A stretch of DNA of 14,497 nucleotides, taken from NCBI GenBank assembly GCA_001797695.1, contig MGQD01000182.1, positions 1-14,497 on the forward strand, given 5' to 3'. The notes under the pieces are model-generated. The model saw only the letters and a program-made list of their open reading frames with translations. It searched no databases and was not told the origin of the DNA. The DNA is from Deltaproteobacteria bacterium RBG_13_49_15 (GTDB taxonomy: Bacteria; Desulfobacterota; Desulfobacteria; Desulfobacterales; UBA2156). This document shows positions 7,364-14,390 of this stretch, in pieces (positions within the stretch are counted from its first letter, which is position 1; every line of letters starts with the position of its first letter). A program made the position numbers and the translations under genes.

Positions 7364-7411
7364 CCCGGTTGAATGCCGCTTTGCGGCCCTGCTTCGCAGG
7401 ATTCAACCGGG
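7364..7411. repeat. Perfect three-way-junction palindrome inside the element
   Basis: The 48 bases pair with no unpaired junction base. An 11-bp outer stem, CCCGGTTGAAT (7364-7374) with ATTCAACCGGG (7401-7411), encloses two 5-bp hairpins with 3-nt loops: GCCGC-TTT-GCGGC (7375-7387) and CCTGC-TTC-GCAGG (7388-7400). As DNA it can form a cruciform-like fold; as RNA it would make a compact Y shape. Such order points to selection on the fold, for example recognition by a transposase. Confidence 0.8.
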
Positions 7412-7584
7412 TAAATCATTGCGGTGTACCTCGTAAGTAGGTCCCGTTCCTCAGAACTTGCGCGCCTTGCATCTGAAGCTTTTTTCTTTGCCATCCCAAT
7501 TTCGACTTTTTACGTGTTCATCATTACTTGAATCTTGTATGAAAATCGATGGGAAACCGATTTATTCCAAACAAAAAGGAACTA

Positions 7585-9723
7585 TTATCTCCCTTTTTCG
7601 AGTGCATTTAAGACCTTATTTGCCGATTCGATGATGGGCGTGCCCGGCCCGAAAATTCCCACCACCACATTGGCAATATTATAAAGAAACTCATAATCTT
7701 TTGGCGGGATCACGCCTCCCACAACGATCAGAATATCCTGTCCTCCTTCTTTTTTCAAAGCCCTCACAAGCTGAGGAACCAGGACTTTGTGTCCTGCAGC
7801 AAGAGATGACACACCCACCACATGAACATCGTTTTCAACCGCCATTCGGGCTGCTTCTTCCGGGGTTTGGAACATCGGGCTTAAATCCACATCAAAGCCC
7901 AGATCCGCAAATGCGGTGGCAATCACTTTGATCCCCCGGTCGTGTCCGTCCTGACCCATTTTCGTAAGCAATATCCTCGGACGGCGGCCTTCTTTTTCCA
8001 TAAACCGTTCCGTTCTTTTTCTTAATTCGGCAATCATTTCGCTGTCCCCGTATTCAGCCGCATATACTCCGGAAATGCACCTGGTGGTGGCGACGTAGCG
8101 TCCAAAAACCGTTTCAACGGCATTCGATATCTCTCCCACCGTGGCCCGAAGGCGAACCGCCGGGATGCAAACCTCCAGCAGGTTCCCTCCAGAGGCCGCA
8201 CAATTCACTACCGCCTCCAGGGCTTTTTTCACTTCCTGGTTGTCCCGCGTCGTCCGGATCTTCCGAAGCCGTGCAATCTGTTCATCCCGCACCTGAGATG
8301 GAACCTCCAATATCTCCAGGTCCGGTTTCTCTTCGATCCGATATTTGTTAACCCCCACAATCACATCTTTCCCTTGATCGATTCGGGCCTGGCGGCGTGC
8401 CGCCACCTCTTCGATCCGCAGCTTCGGCATTCCCGTTTCGATGGCTTTGGCCATTCCGCCCAGTTCCTCAACCTCCTGAATCATCTTCCGTGCGGCGTTA
8501 ATGACCTCGCCGGTTAAGGTTTCCACGTAATAAGATCCGCCAAGAGGATCCACCACATGACAAACATGCGATTCTTCCTGAACAATCAACTGAGTGTTTC
8601 TGGAAATCCTGGCTGAGAAATCGGTTGGAAGGCCGACCGCCTCGTCAAAGGAGTTTGTATGTAATGACTGGGTCCCTCCGAGTACCGCCGCCAGGCATTC
8701 CAATGTCGTTCGGATGATGTTGTTATATGGATCCTGCTCCGTTAAACTCCATCCGGAGGTTTGAACATGCGTCCGGAGCATGGAAGATTGCGGATTTTTC
8801 GGGCCAAATCGACTGATAAGCTCATGCCACAGGAATCTGGCAGCTCTCAACATGGCGATTTCCATGAAAAAATTCATCCCCACACCGAAAAAAAAGGAGA
8901 GCCGTGGGGCAAATTCGTCGATTCCTAATCCTGCATTCATAGCTGCACGTACGTATTCCAGGCCGTCCGCCAGGGTAAACGCCGCCTGAAGAACCGAGTC
9001 TGCTCCGGCTTCCATCATATGATATCCGCTGATGCTCACCGTATTGTATTTGGGCATATGGCGGCTGCAATACCCGATAATGTCCGAAACGATGCGCATG
9101 GAAGGGATGGGCGGATAAATGTATGTGTTCCGTGTTAAATATTCCTTTAAAATATCATTTTGAATCGTTCCTGCAAGCTGCTCCCGCTTAACCCCTTCTT
9201 CCTCGGCGGCAACAATATATCCGGCCAAAACAGGGAGAACTGCGCCGTTCATGGTCATTGAAACCGACATCTTATCCAGTGGAATCCCCTCAAATAAAAT
9301 CTTCATGTCTTCCACGGAATCAACGGCGACACCGGCCTTTCCGACATCGCCCGCGACACGGGGATGGTCCGAATCGTAGCCGCGATGAGTCGCCAGGTCA
9401 AACGCCACGCTCAAACCCATCTGTCCTGCCGCCAGATTACGGTGGAAGAAGGCATTGGTCTCTTTTGCCGTGCTGAATCCGGCATATTGCCGGATCGTCC
9501 AGGGACGGTTGGCATACATGGTGGCCTTGACCCCGCGGAGATATGGAGCCAGGCCCGGCATCGTTTCCAGGTGCTTCTGTTTCTCCAAATCCATCTCTGT
9601 ATAAAGGGGTTTCACTATAATCCCTTCAGGAGTATGCCACATCAGCTTTTCCAAAGACCCTCCCCGGAGCTCCCGAGTTGCCAGATCCTCCCATTTCTTA
9701 ATTCCATCCTTCTGCAAATCCAT
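7585..9723 (-). CDS. scpA: Methylmalonyl-CoA mutase, single-chain, adenosylcobalamin-dependent
   Basis: A 712-aa mutase (also called mutB/mcmA) that interconverts succinyl-CoA and (R)-methylmalonyl-CoA. The N-terminal TIM barrel binds the CoA ester. With the ATG start, Y80 (RQYAGFST), Q188 (TIQND), R198 (LTRNTY) and H235 (GYHMMEAGA) match in order and spacing the Propionibacterium mutase residues Y89, Q197, R207 and H244. This argues for methylmalonyl-CoA rather than isobutyryl-CoA mutase. The C-terminal B12 domain has DGHDRG (592-597, lower-ligand H594), GVSSLAAGH and VVGGVIPP. Catalytic and B12 domains are on one chain, as in homodimeric Sbm/ScpA. The frame can be extended to a TTG at 9744, but the ATG at 9723 sits 6 nt after AGGAG and is preferred. 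No MeaB-type chaperone or epimerase gene is adjacent. Confidence 0.95.
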   Translation of the reverse strand: MDLQKDGIKKWEDLATRELRGGSLEKLMWHTPEGIIVKPLYTEMDLEKQKHLETMPGLAPYLRGVKATMYANRPWTIRQYAGFSTAKETNAFFHRNLAAGQMGLSVAFDLATHRGYDSDHPRVAGDVGKAGVAVDSVEDMKILFEGIPLDKMSVSMTMNGAVLPVLAGYIVAAEEEGVKREQLAGTIQNDILKEYLTRNTYIYPPIPSMRIVSDIIGYCSRHMPKYNTVSISGYHMMEAGADSVLQAAFTLADGLEYVRAAMNAGLGIDEFAPRLSFFFGVGMNFFMEIAMLRAARFLWHELISRFGPKNPQSSMLRTHVQTSGWSLTEQDPYNNIIRTTLECLAAVLGGTQSLHTNSFDEAVGLPTDFSARISRNTQLIVQEESHVCHVVDPLGGSYYVETLTGEVINAARKMIQEVEELGGMAKAIETGMPKLRIEEVAARRQARIDQGKDVIVGVNKYRIEEKPDLEILEVPSQVRDEQIARLRKIRTTRDNQEVKKALEAVVNCAASGGNLLEVCIPAVRLRATVGEISNAVETVFGRYVATTRCISGVYAAEYGDSEMIAELRKRTERFMEKEGRRPRILLTKMGQDGHDRGIKVIATAFADLGFDVDLSPMFQTPEEAARMAVENDVHVVGVSSLAAGHKVLVPQLVRALKKEGGQDILIVVGGVIPPKDYEFLYNIANVVVGIFGPGTPIIESANKVLNALEKGR

Positions 9724-9738
9724 CCACCTCTCCTCTCT
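9724..9738 (-). promoter_or_regulatory. Purine-rich ribosome site fixing the mutase start
   Basis: The minus strand reads AGAGAGGAGAGGTGG directly before ATG 9723, with AGGAG at 6-nt spacing. The upstream TTG at 9744 would place this whole ribosome site inside the coding frame, so the ATG is chosen. Confidence 0.7.
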
Positions 9739-9814
9739 ATCCAAAAATCGACATCAGAATTCGCCGCAAACCGGCTGAGGCCTTCAGCAAACTCACCGAC
9801 CGGTCATTCCGGTA

Positions 9815-10099
9815 TCAGTGCTGATAGATTTTATATTCCGTCTTTGTTCCGGTAAGTTCATCAATCTCGTTTTGAATTCGTCTTCTTTCCGGGTTTTTAA
9901 ACCATAAATTCCAATCATCGATGGATCGCCACGTGCTGATAACCAGATATTCCTCAGGGTTATCATAGCTTCGAAGAGTTTCGCCATAGATGTACCCCGT
10001 CTGCTTTAAGGCGATCGATCTCAATCGGTCGAGAAATGGTTTGATGTTTTTGATTTTATTTTCCGCAACAATTCGCCGGATCATAATTTTGACTGCCAT
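9815..10099 (-). CDS. Small ABM-domain (antibiotic biosynthesis monooxygenase-like) protein
   Basis: A 94-aa protein with the ferredoxin-like ABM fold pattern. It opens MAVKIMIRRIV, continues with a helix ending in KQTGYIYGETLRS, then a EEYLVISTWRSIDDWNLWF strand-helix segment, a second helix (NPERRRIQNEID) and a final strand (TEYKIY). Family members include cofactor-free monooxygenases and heme-degrading enzymes, while many are uncharacterised dimers. No family-specific catalytic residue can be assigned here. A strong AGGAGGGG ribosome site precedes the ATG. It sits 120 nt after sdhB and 91 nt before the mutase, in the same direction, so it is probably co-transcribed. A role in heme (SdhC) or B12 (mutase) handling is only a guess; the fold is fairly sure, the function unknown. 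Confidence 0.8.
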   Translation of the reverse strand: MAVKIMIRRIVAENKIKNIKPFLDRLRSIALKQTGYIYGETLRSYDNPEEYLVISTWRSIDDWNLWFKNPERRRIQNEIDELTGTKTEYKIYQH

Positions 10100-10130
10100 T
10101 TCTCCCCTCCTCTTTTATCGTTACATGTGC

Positions 10131-10151
10131 ATCCCGTCATCATTTCGGGAT
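10131..10151. repeat. Small inverted repeat in the sdhB-ABM gap
   Basis: ATCCCG (10131-10136) and CGGGAT (10146-10151) can form a 6-bp stem with a 9-nt loop. No T-run follows on the minus strand, so it is not a clear terminator. It may be a processing or attenuation structure, or chance. Confidence 0.3.
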
Positions 10152-10219
10152 CTTGTTGATGTCATTATTCTATGGGATCGAGTCTGTGTTTATTATGCTT
10201 TTTATTTATAGGTGCGGCG

Positions 10220-10984
10220 CTATTTCTCCTCTGAAACCAGATACGCTTTAACATACTCACGATTCAGCCGTGCAATATTGACAATCTTTATCTCTTTCGG
10301 GCATTCGGCCTGACATTCGGTAATATTGGAGCAGTTCCCAAAACCGAGTTGATCCATGGCTTTGACCATTCGGATGGCGCGCCTGGCCGCTTCAGGTTTT
10401 CCCTGAGGAAGAAGCGCGAGGTGAGAGATTTTTGCTCCTATAAAGAGCATGGCCGATCCATTCGGGCATGCTGCGATGCAGGCGCCGCATCCGATACAGG
10501 CAGCCGCGTCCATGGACTTATCGGAATGGTGCTGGGAAACCGGAATGCTGTTGGCTTCAGGCGCCGAGCCGACGTTGACGGATATATATCCCCCAGCCTG
10601 GATCAAGTGGTCGAGCGCGATTCGGTCGGTGACAAGATCTTTAATTACCGGGAAGGCCCTTGAACGCCAGGGTTCGATTACCAGGGTATCGCCGTCTGAG
10701 AAATGCCGCATATGCAGTTGGCAAAGAGTGGTCCCTTTTTCCGGTCCGTGGGGTCGGCCATTGACCACTGCCCCGCACATGCCGCAGATCCCCTCCCTGC
10801 AGTCGTTGTCAAAGGCAATCGGTTCACGCCCTTCTTTTGTCAGTTCTTCATTGACCACGTCAAGCATCTCTAAGAAAGACATGTCTTGTGAGATGGTGTT
10901 CGCGCGATAGATCTCAAAACGCCCTTTTTCGCCGGTTCTTTCCTGGCGCCATATCTTTAACGTCAGATCGATGCTTTTTTTCAC
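10220..10984 (-). CDS. sdhB: Succinate dehydrogenase/fumarate reductase iron-sulfur subunit
   Basis: A 254-aa electron-transfer subunit linking the flavin of SdhA to the heme/quinone subunit SdhC. The N-terminal domain carries the [2Fe-2S] ligands C62, C67, C70 (CREGICGMC) and C88. The C-terminal domain has CIGCGACIAACP (C163, C166, C169, C173) and C218, C224, C228. By family pattern the [4Fe-4S] uses C163/C166/C169/C228 and the [3Fe-4S] uses C173/C218/C224. The start is GTG at 10984, overlapping the sdhA TGA by 4 nt, with GGAGGAG 6 nt upstream. The sequence style is that of the Bacillus/Wolinella group rather than E. coli. The physiological direction (succinate oxidation or fumarate reduction) cannot be told from sequence. 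Confidence 0.96.
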   Translation of the reverse strand: MKKSIDLTLKIWRQERTGEKGRFEIYRANTISQDMSFLEMLDVVNEELTKEGREPIAFDNDCREGICGMCGAVVNGRPHGPEKGTTLCQLHMRHFSDGDTLVIEPWRSRAFPVIKDLVTDRIALDHLIQAGGYISVNVGSAPEANSIPVSQHHSDKSMDAAACIGCGACIAACPNGSAMLFIGAKISHLALLPQGKPEAARRAIRMVKAMDQLGFGNCSNITECQAECPKEIKIVNIARLNREYVKAYLVSEEK

Positions 10985-12894
10985 TTATAGCTCCTCCGCG
11001 CCAATGACACATTCTCAAATACCAGCGGTTCCTTATGAAAAACCGTCGCCTTCCCTTCTCCGGCATATTCCCATGCCGCTACATGACAACAATTCTGATC
11101 ATCCCTCAGGGGCTCCGCCTCTTCGGTTTGATACGCTTCGTTGAAATGTCCGCCGCAGGATTCATGCCGGGCCAATGCATCATCCACCATCAGCTCTGCA
11201 AATTCGAGAAAATCCGCCACCCGGCCGGCGCGTTCCAGGCTCTGGTTGAAGGATTCATTGCGCCCCGGCACCTTCACATCTTCCCAGAACTCGGATCGCA
11301 ACTGCTGAATAATCCCTTTGGCTTTTTCCAAACCGGCATTGCTTCGGCTCATACCGCAGTAGTCCCACATGATCAAACCAAGCTTTCGGTGAAACTCATC
11401 CACCGTACGTTTTCCGTTCACCGATAAAAGCCGGTGGATCCGTTCTTTTGCCAAAAGTCCGGCCTCTCTGAAATCCGGGCAGGACGCATCGACTTCTTCC
11501 AGAGAAACCGAGGTTAAATATCCGCCCATGGTGTATGGAATAATAAAATAACCGTCGGCTAATCCTTGCATCAGCGCGCTGGCGCCAAGGCGGTTCGCTC
11601 CATGATCCGAAAAGTTAGCCTCACCTAGTACAAAAAGCCCGGGGATGGTGCTCATTAAATTATAATCCACCCACAATCCTCCCATGGTGTAGTGGACCGC
11701 AGGGTAGATCATCATGGGAACCTCATACGGGTCCTCACCCGTAATTTTTTCATACATCTGAAATAAATTTCCATATTTTTTTTCAATTGCCTGGCGTCCA
11801 TCCCTGCGAATGGCATCTGCAAAATCGAGATAAACCGCCAAACCGGTTTCACCGACCCCTTTCCCCTGATCACACTGAGCTTTTGCAGCCCTGGATGCGA
11901 CGTCGCGCGGGACCAGGTTCCCAAAACTGGGATATATCCGTTCCAAATAGTAGTCCCGTTCCGGTTCAGGGATCTCACCCGGCAACCGGCGGTCGCCCGG
12001 ATTTTTAGGAACCCAGACCCGGCCGTCGTTTCTCAAACTCTCACTCATGAGGGTGAGTTTGGATTGATACGTGCCATGAACCGGGATGCAGGTCGGATGG
12101 ATCTGGGTAAAGCAGGGGTTGGCAAAATAAGCCCCCTTCTTATGACACCGATAGGAGGCGGATGCATTCGACGCCATGGCATTAGTGGAAAGAAAATAGA
12201 CGTTTCCATATCCGCCTGTTGCCAAAACCACTGCATGGGCGCTGTGGGATTCGATTTCACCGGTAATAAGGTTTCTGGTGATGATTCCCCGCGCGCGGTT
12301 TTTCACCACAACCAAATCCAGCATCTCCCTGCGGGGAAAAAGCTTGACCCGTCCGGCAACCACCTGTCGCATCAGGCTGCTGTAAGCACCCAGCAGGAGC
12401 TGTTGGCCGGTCTGCCCGCGGGCATAAAAGGTTCTTGCCACCTGGGCCCCGCCAAAGCTTCGGTTTGCCAGCAATCCTCCATACTCCCGCGCAAAAGGAA
12501 CGCCTTGCGCCACGCAGTGATCAATAATGGCGTTACTTACCTGCGCCAGTCGATATACATTCCCTTCCCGTGCCCGAAAATCTCCCCCTTTAATCGTATC
12601 GTAGAACAGCCGCCAAATACTGTCCCCCTCGTTGGTGTAATTTTTTGCGGCATTGATGCCGCCTTGGGCGGCAATGCTGTGCGCCCTTCGAGGAGTATCC
12701 TGAATGCAAAAGGTCTTTACCGAATACCCGAGCTCCGCCAGAGAGGCTGAAGCGCTCCCTCCGGCAAGTCCGGTTCCGACAACAATCAGCTCAAATTTTC
12801 TCTTGTTGGCCGGATTTACCAGTTTGAGTTCAAACCGGTGGCGATCCCATTTCTCTGGTAATGGGCCCCCGGGGATGTGACCATCTAATTCCAT
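10981..12894 (-). CDS. sdhA: Succinate dehydrogenase/fumarate reductase flavoprotein subunit
   Basis: A 637-aa catalytic subunit. Its FAD Rossmann motif is VVGTGLAGGSASA (about 38-50), and the covalent-flavin histidine is probably H72 in RAHSIAAQGG. Substrate-site residues by family pattern are H266 (TQIHPTC), R330 (VPRDVASRA), H401 (VHYTMGG) and R435 (GANRLGASAL). The C-terminal region carries the long extension typical of the Bacillus/Wolinella/delta-proteobacterial type. It interconverts succinate and fumarate on the cytoplasmic side of the membrane. Its ATG shares one base with the sdhC stop codon (TAATG) and its stop overlaps the sdhB GTG, so the three are translationally coupled. SdhA and FrdA of this type are not separable by motifs. 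Confidence 0.96.
   Translation of the reverse strand: MELDGHIPGGPLPEKWDRHRFELKLVNPANKRKFELIVVGTGLAGGSASASLAELGYSVKTFCIQDTPRRAHSIAAQGGINAAKNYTNEGDSIWRLFYDTIKGGDFRAREGNVYRLAQVSNAIIDHCVAQGVPFAREYGGLLANRSFGGAQVARTFYARGQTGQQLLLGAYSSLMRQVVAGRVKLFPRREMLDLVVVKNRARGIITRNLITGEIESHSAHAVVLATGGYGNVYFLSTNAMASNASASYRCHKKGAYFANPCFTQIHPTCIPVHGTYQSKLTLMSESLRNDGRVWVPKNPGDRRLPGEIPEPERDYYLERIYPSFGNLVPRDVASRAAKAQCDQGKGVGETGLAVYLDFADAIRRDGRQAIEKKYGNLFQMYEKITGEDPYEVPMMIYPAVHYTMGGLWVDYNLMSTIPGLFVLGEANFSDHGANRLGASALMQGLADGYFIIPYTMGGYLTSVSLEEVDASCPDFREAGLLAKERIHRLLSVNGKRTVDEFHRKLGLIMWDYCGMSRSNAGLEKAKGIIQQLRSEFWEDVKVPGRNESFNQSLERAGRVADFLEFAELMVDDALARHESCGGHFNEAYQTEEAEPLRDDQNCCHVAAWEYAGEGKATVFHKEPLVFENVSLARRSYK
10991..10997 (-). 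promoter_or_regulatory. Shine-Dalgarno site for the GTG start of sdhB
   Basis: GGAGGAG on the minus strand lies 6 nt before GTG 10984, inside the last codons of sdhA. It supports the GTG start and coupled translation. Confidence 0.75.
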
Positions 12895-13541
12895 TACTGC
12901 CCCCTAAACAATGCAATATAAATAGGAATGAAACCGAACCCCAGGCCCACTACAAAGGCAAAGGCCAGGCTGAGTCCTTTGATCAACGGCATGTATTTGA
13001 CATGGTTTAGCCCAAAGGTTTGAAACGCACTCCAGAATCCATGGCTGACATGAACAGCGACAACGATCATTACAAAAATATAGGTTGCCAGGTGAAAAGG
13101 GTCGTGAAAGGCGGTGGACACAATATCGTAAATGGTTGCATTCGTCCGGTCCGCAAAATGAAAATCGATCAGATGAAATACGACAAAAACCAACACTAAA
13201 AATCCTGTGTACGGCATAGTGGCGGAGCCCAGCGTTTGTCCGCCGCCGCTTGCCCTAACCGCATATCGGACCGGCCGAGCGGCGAAATTTTGATAAAACA
13301 AAATGGATCCCGTCAACACATGGATGATTCCAAAAGTCAGCAACCCCAGCTCAAACACCGTCACCAGCACCCCTAATTGGTGAAGTTTTTCAGCATATCC
13401 GTTAAACGCATCCCGTCCACCGTAAAGCATTAAATTGCCGAAAAGATGCATCACGAGGAACATACAAAAACAAAAGCCGGTCAACGCCATCAGAAGCTTT
13501 CGGCCCAATGACGACCAGATAAAGCTGAAAAGCCAAGACAT
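12894..13541 (-). CDS. sdhC: Succinate dehydrogenase/fumarate reductase cytochrome b subunit (di-heme, five-helix)
   Basis: A 215-aa membrane protein with about five hydrophobic helices. His residues H32 (VMHLFGN), H74 (GIIHVLTG), H123 (VFHLIDFH) and H164 or H167 (AVHVSHGFW) are spaced like the four axial ligands of B. subtilis SdhC, so two b hemes are expected. Such di-heme subunits react with quinone and can couple electron flow to proton movement, notably when menaquinone-linked succinate oxidation needs reverse electron transport. The frame extends to TTG at 13547, but ATG at 13541 sits 9 nt after AAAAAGGA and gives MSWLFSFIWSSLGRK, so the ATG is preferred. It is the first gene of sdhCAB; its stop shares a base with the sdhA start. 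Confidence 0.93.
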   Translation of the reverse strand: MSWLFSFIWSSLGRKLLMALTGFCFCMFLVMHLFGNLMLYGGRDAFNGYAEKLHQLGVLVTVFELGLLTFGIIHVLTGSILFYQNFAARPVRYAVRASGGGQTLGSATMPYTGFLVLVFVVFHLIDFHFADRTNATIYDIVSTAFHDPFHLATYIFVMIVVAVHVSHGFWSAFQTFGLNHVKYMPLIKGLSLAFAFVVGLGFGFIPIYIALFRGQ

Positions 13542-13550
13542 TTCCAACCG

Positions 13551-13558
13551 TCCTTTTT
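13551..13558 (-). promoter_or_regulatory. Ribosome site deciding the sdhC start
   Basis: AAAAAGGA on the minus strand lies 9 nt before ATG 13541. It is only 3 nt from the upstream TTG at 13547, too close for efficient use, hence the ATG choice. Confidence 0.6.
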
Positions 13559-13622
13559 GGTATAATTAGCCTAGTCCCAAGGGGTATCACACGTCATTTT
13601 ATTAGATAGCAATTCTTAATAG

Positions 13623-13653
13623 GATCGTAAAAAACTAATTTTGCGAAGCCATC
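13623..13653 (-). repeat. Possible relic of the MITE-like element (both ends joined)
   Basis: Read on the minus strand, this 31-nt stretch starts GATGGCTTCGCAAAA and ends TTTTTTACGATC with TTAG between. The element at 7318-7521 starts ATGGCTTCGTAAAAAGTC and ends GACTTTTTACG. The relic therefore resembles both termini in the correct order with the inside missing. It also forms a weak hairpin, and it lies about 80-110 nt upstream of sdhC. Chance similarity in AT-rich DNA is possible. Confidence 0.4.
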
Positions 13654-13659
13654 ATTTTT

Positions 13660-13685
13660 ATTATCACAAAAAAAAAGGATTTCAA
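13660..13685 (-). promoter_or_regulatory. Candidate promoter for sdhCAB
   Basis: On the minus strand TTGAAA (13680-13685) is followed after 14 nt by GATAAT (13660-13665), or after 16 nt by TAATAA. Both boxes are close to sigma-70 consensus but the spacing is short. The 264-nt gap upstream of sdhC is the only long noncoding stretch before the operon, so a promoter is expected here. The exact site is uncertain. A TTCAAATTGAA palindrome at 13691-13701, just upstream, could be an operator. Confidence 0.3.
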
Positions 13686-13729
13686 CTCAATTCAAATTGA
13701 ACAAATCAAGGTGGATAAACGGCATGCAA

Positions 13730-13777
13730 GCTGAGGAAGTCGCTACCCTTTTGGGGGGATAAGCGTCTTGCCTCAGC
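13730..13777. repeat. Long imperfect hairpin downstream of the lipoprotein gene
   Basis: Arms 13730-13744 and 13762-13777 pair as GCTGAGG/CCTCAGC, then AAG/CTT after one bulged G, then CGCT/AGCG after one mismatch; ACCC and the G-run can extend pairing toward a TTTT loop. It lies 35 nt after the lipoprotein stop (minus strand) and could end that transcript, though no T-run follows directly. It may instead be a palindromic repeat unit. Nothing else recognisable lies between it and the lipoprotein stop codon. Confidence 0.5.
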
Positions 13778-13811
13778 GGTCAAATTGTGAAGACTTGGGC
13801 TAACGGCGGAA

Positions 13812-14306
13812 CTATTCCTGTTCAAATAAAGAACCGTCCGTCCCCAGATACTGTGGCGGATCTTGCAGGTCGTATATGTAGATGGTATCGGCGTTGACGC
13901 GTTTGATGACCACATGAGACCATCCTGTAAACAAATACCCGTAAAACCGTCCATCGGGCCCCAAGATCTTCGAAAGCGCTGGGGAATAACCCGGGTAGCT
14001 TCCGATACGAATCCATCCAACAATCTCCTCAATTACTTGTTGATCCTCCACTCTGGTCCAGCGGTCGCTTAACGATATGGCGCTATTGTCATTTTTCGGA
14101 TCAAACAGTATCCCGGATGGATTTTTTTCACCATATCCCGAATAATATATATGATAGTCATTCAAATTTTTTATAAATGATTCAATATGTTGTCGTTTAC
14201 CTGCCGAGGACGGATACTCGAGTCTTCCATAAATGGAGCAGCCGATTAATCCGGTCGCCAGATAGATGATTATCGATAATACAATGATCGTTCTGTTCAT
14301 TTTCAT
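13812..14306 (-). CDS. Predicted small lipoprotein of unknown function
   Basis: A 164-aa protein whose N terminus, MKMNRTIIVLSIIIYLATGL followed by IGC, is a lipoprotein signal peptide with lipobox LIGC; the lipidated Cys would be C23. The frame is open back to 14390, but AGGAGG 9 nt before the ATG at 14306 and the signal peptide fix this start. The mature part is rich in Tyr, Gly, Ser and Asp, with segments such as HIYYSGYGEKNPSG, GWIRIGSYPGYSP and DTIYIYDLQDPPQYLG. I recognise no domain and no catalytic motif. It is separated from sdhC by 270 nt with a hairpin between, has its own candidate promoter, and shows no functional tie to the pathway genes. The region is more AT-rich than the sdh genes. 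Confidence 0.7.
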   Translation of the reverse strand: MKMNRTIIVLSIIIYLATGLIGCSIYGRLEYPSSAGKRQHIESFIKNLNDYHIYYSGYGEKNPSGILFDPKNDNSAISLSDRWTRVEDQQVIEEIVGWIRIGSYPGYSPALSKILGPDGRFYGYLFTGWSHVVIKRVNADTIYIYDLQDPPQYLGTDGSLFEQE

Positions 14307-14362
14307 GGCGTTTATCCTCCTAAAACCCGTTCTGCGGGTCATTTTATCCATTATGCAAAAAG

Positions 14363-14390
14363 ATAATACTGTTTTCCCATTTTTAAACAA
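14363..14390 (-). promoter_or_regulatory. Candidate promoter for the lipoprotein gene
   Basis: On the minus strand TTGTTT (14385-14390) and TATTAT (14363-14368) are 16 nt apart, about 57 nt before the ATG. The -10 box is good (5 of 6), the -35 weak. A small ACCCG/CGGGT hairpin (14325-14339) sits in the leader just before the ribosome site. The remaining 14391-14497 holds no gene that I can support. Confidence 0.35.

Larger units (their letters stand above)
7318..7521. mobile_element. MITE-like repeat element with inverted ends and internal hairpins
   Basis: A noncoding stretch of about 204 bp between the mutase and 12S genes. The ends are inverted repeats: CGTAAAAAGTC at 7325-7335 and its exact complement GACTTTTTACG at 7504-7514, extended outward by four mismatches and a matching ATG/CAT (7318-7320, 7519-7521). 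Inside are a 7-bp hairpin (7340-7356) and a three-way-junction palindrome (7364-7411). No transposase is present, so it would need one in trans. From memory, similar CGTAAAAAGTC-ended repeats are frequent in Desulfobacterota genomes; copy number cannot be tested here. No target-site duplication is evident. The remaining parts of the 7256-7584 gap show no gene. Confidence 0.65.

Noticed and set aside
7294..7494. A 66-aa minus-strand reading frame
   Set aside because: It runs straight through the inverted-repeat element and its hairpins, has no good ribosome site and has a repeat-derived composition.
7585..9723. Isobutyryl-CoA or ethylmalonyl-CoA mutase
   Set aside because: Y80 and R198 match the methylmalonyl-CoA mutase substrate residues in position, and the pathway context fits methylmalonyl-CoA.
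9774..9788. Short palindrome (GCTGA...TCAGC) before the mutase, considered as a terminator or B12 riboswitch piece
   Set aside because: Only a 5-bp stem, no T-run, and the 91-nt gap is too short and lacks any B12-box-like pattern.
12064..12750. A 228-aa plus-strand open frame opposite sdhA
   Set aside because: It is antisense to a gene with all family motifs and shows no recognisable domain; a shadow of sdhA codon bias.
13706..14032. A 108-aa minus-strand frame overlapping the lipoprotein gene
   Set aside because: It lacks a ribosome site, overlaps a better-supported gene in another frame and reads through the hairpin; I also considered a frameshifted tail of the lipoprotein but saw no supporting motif.
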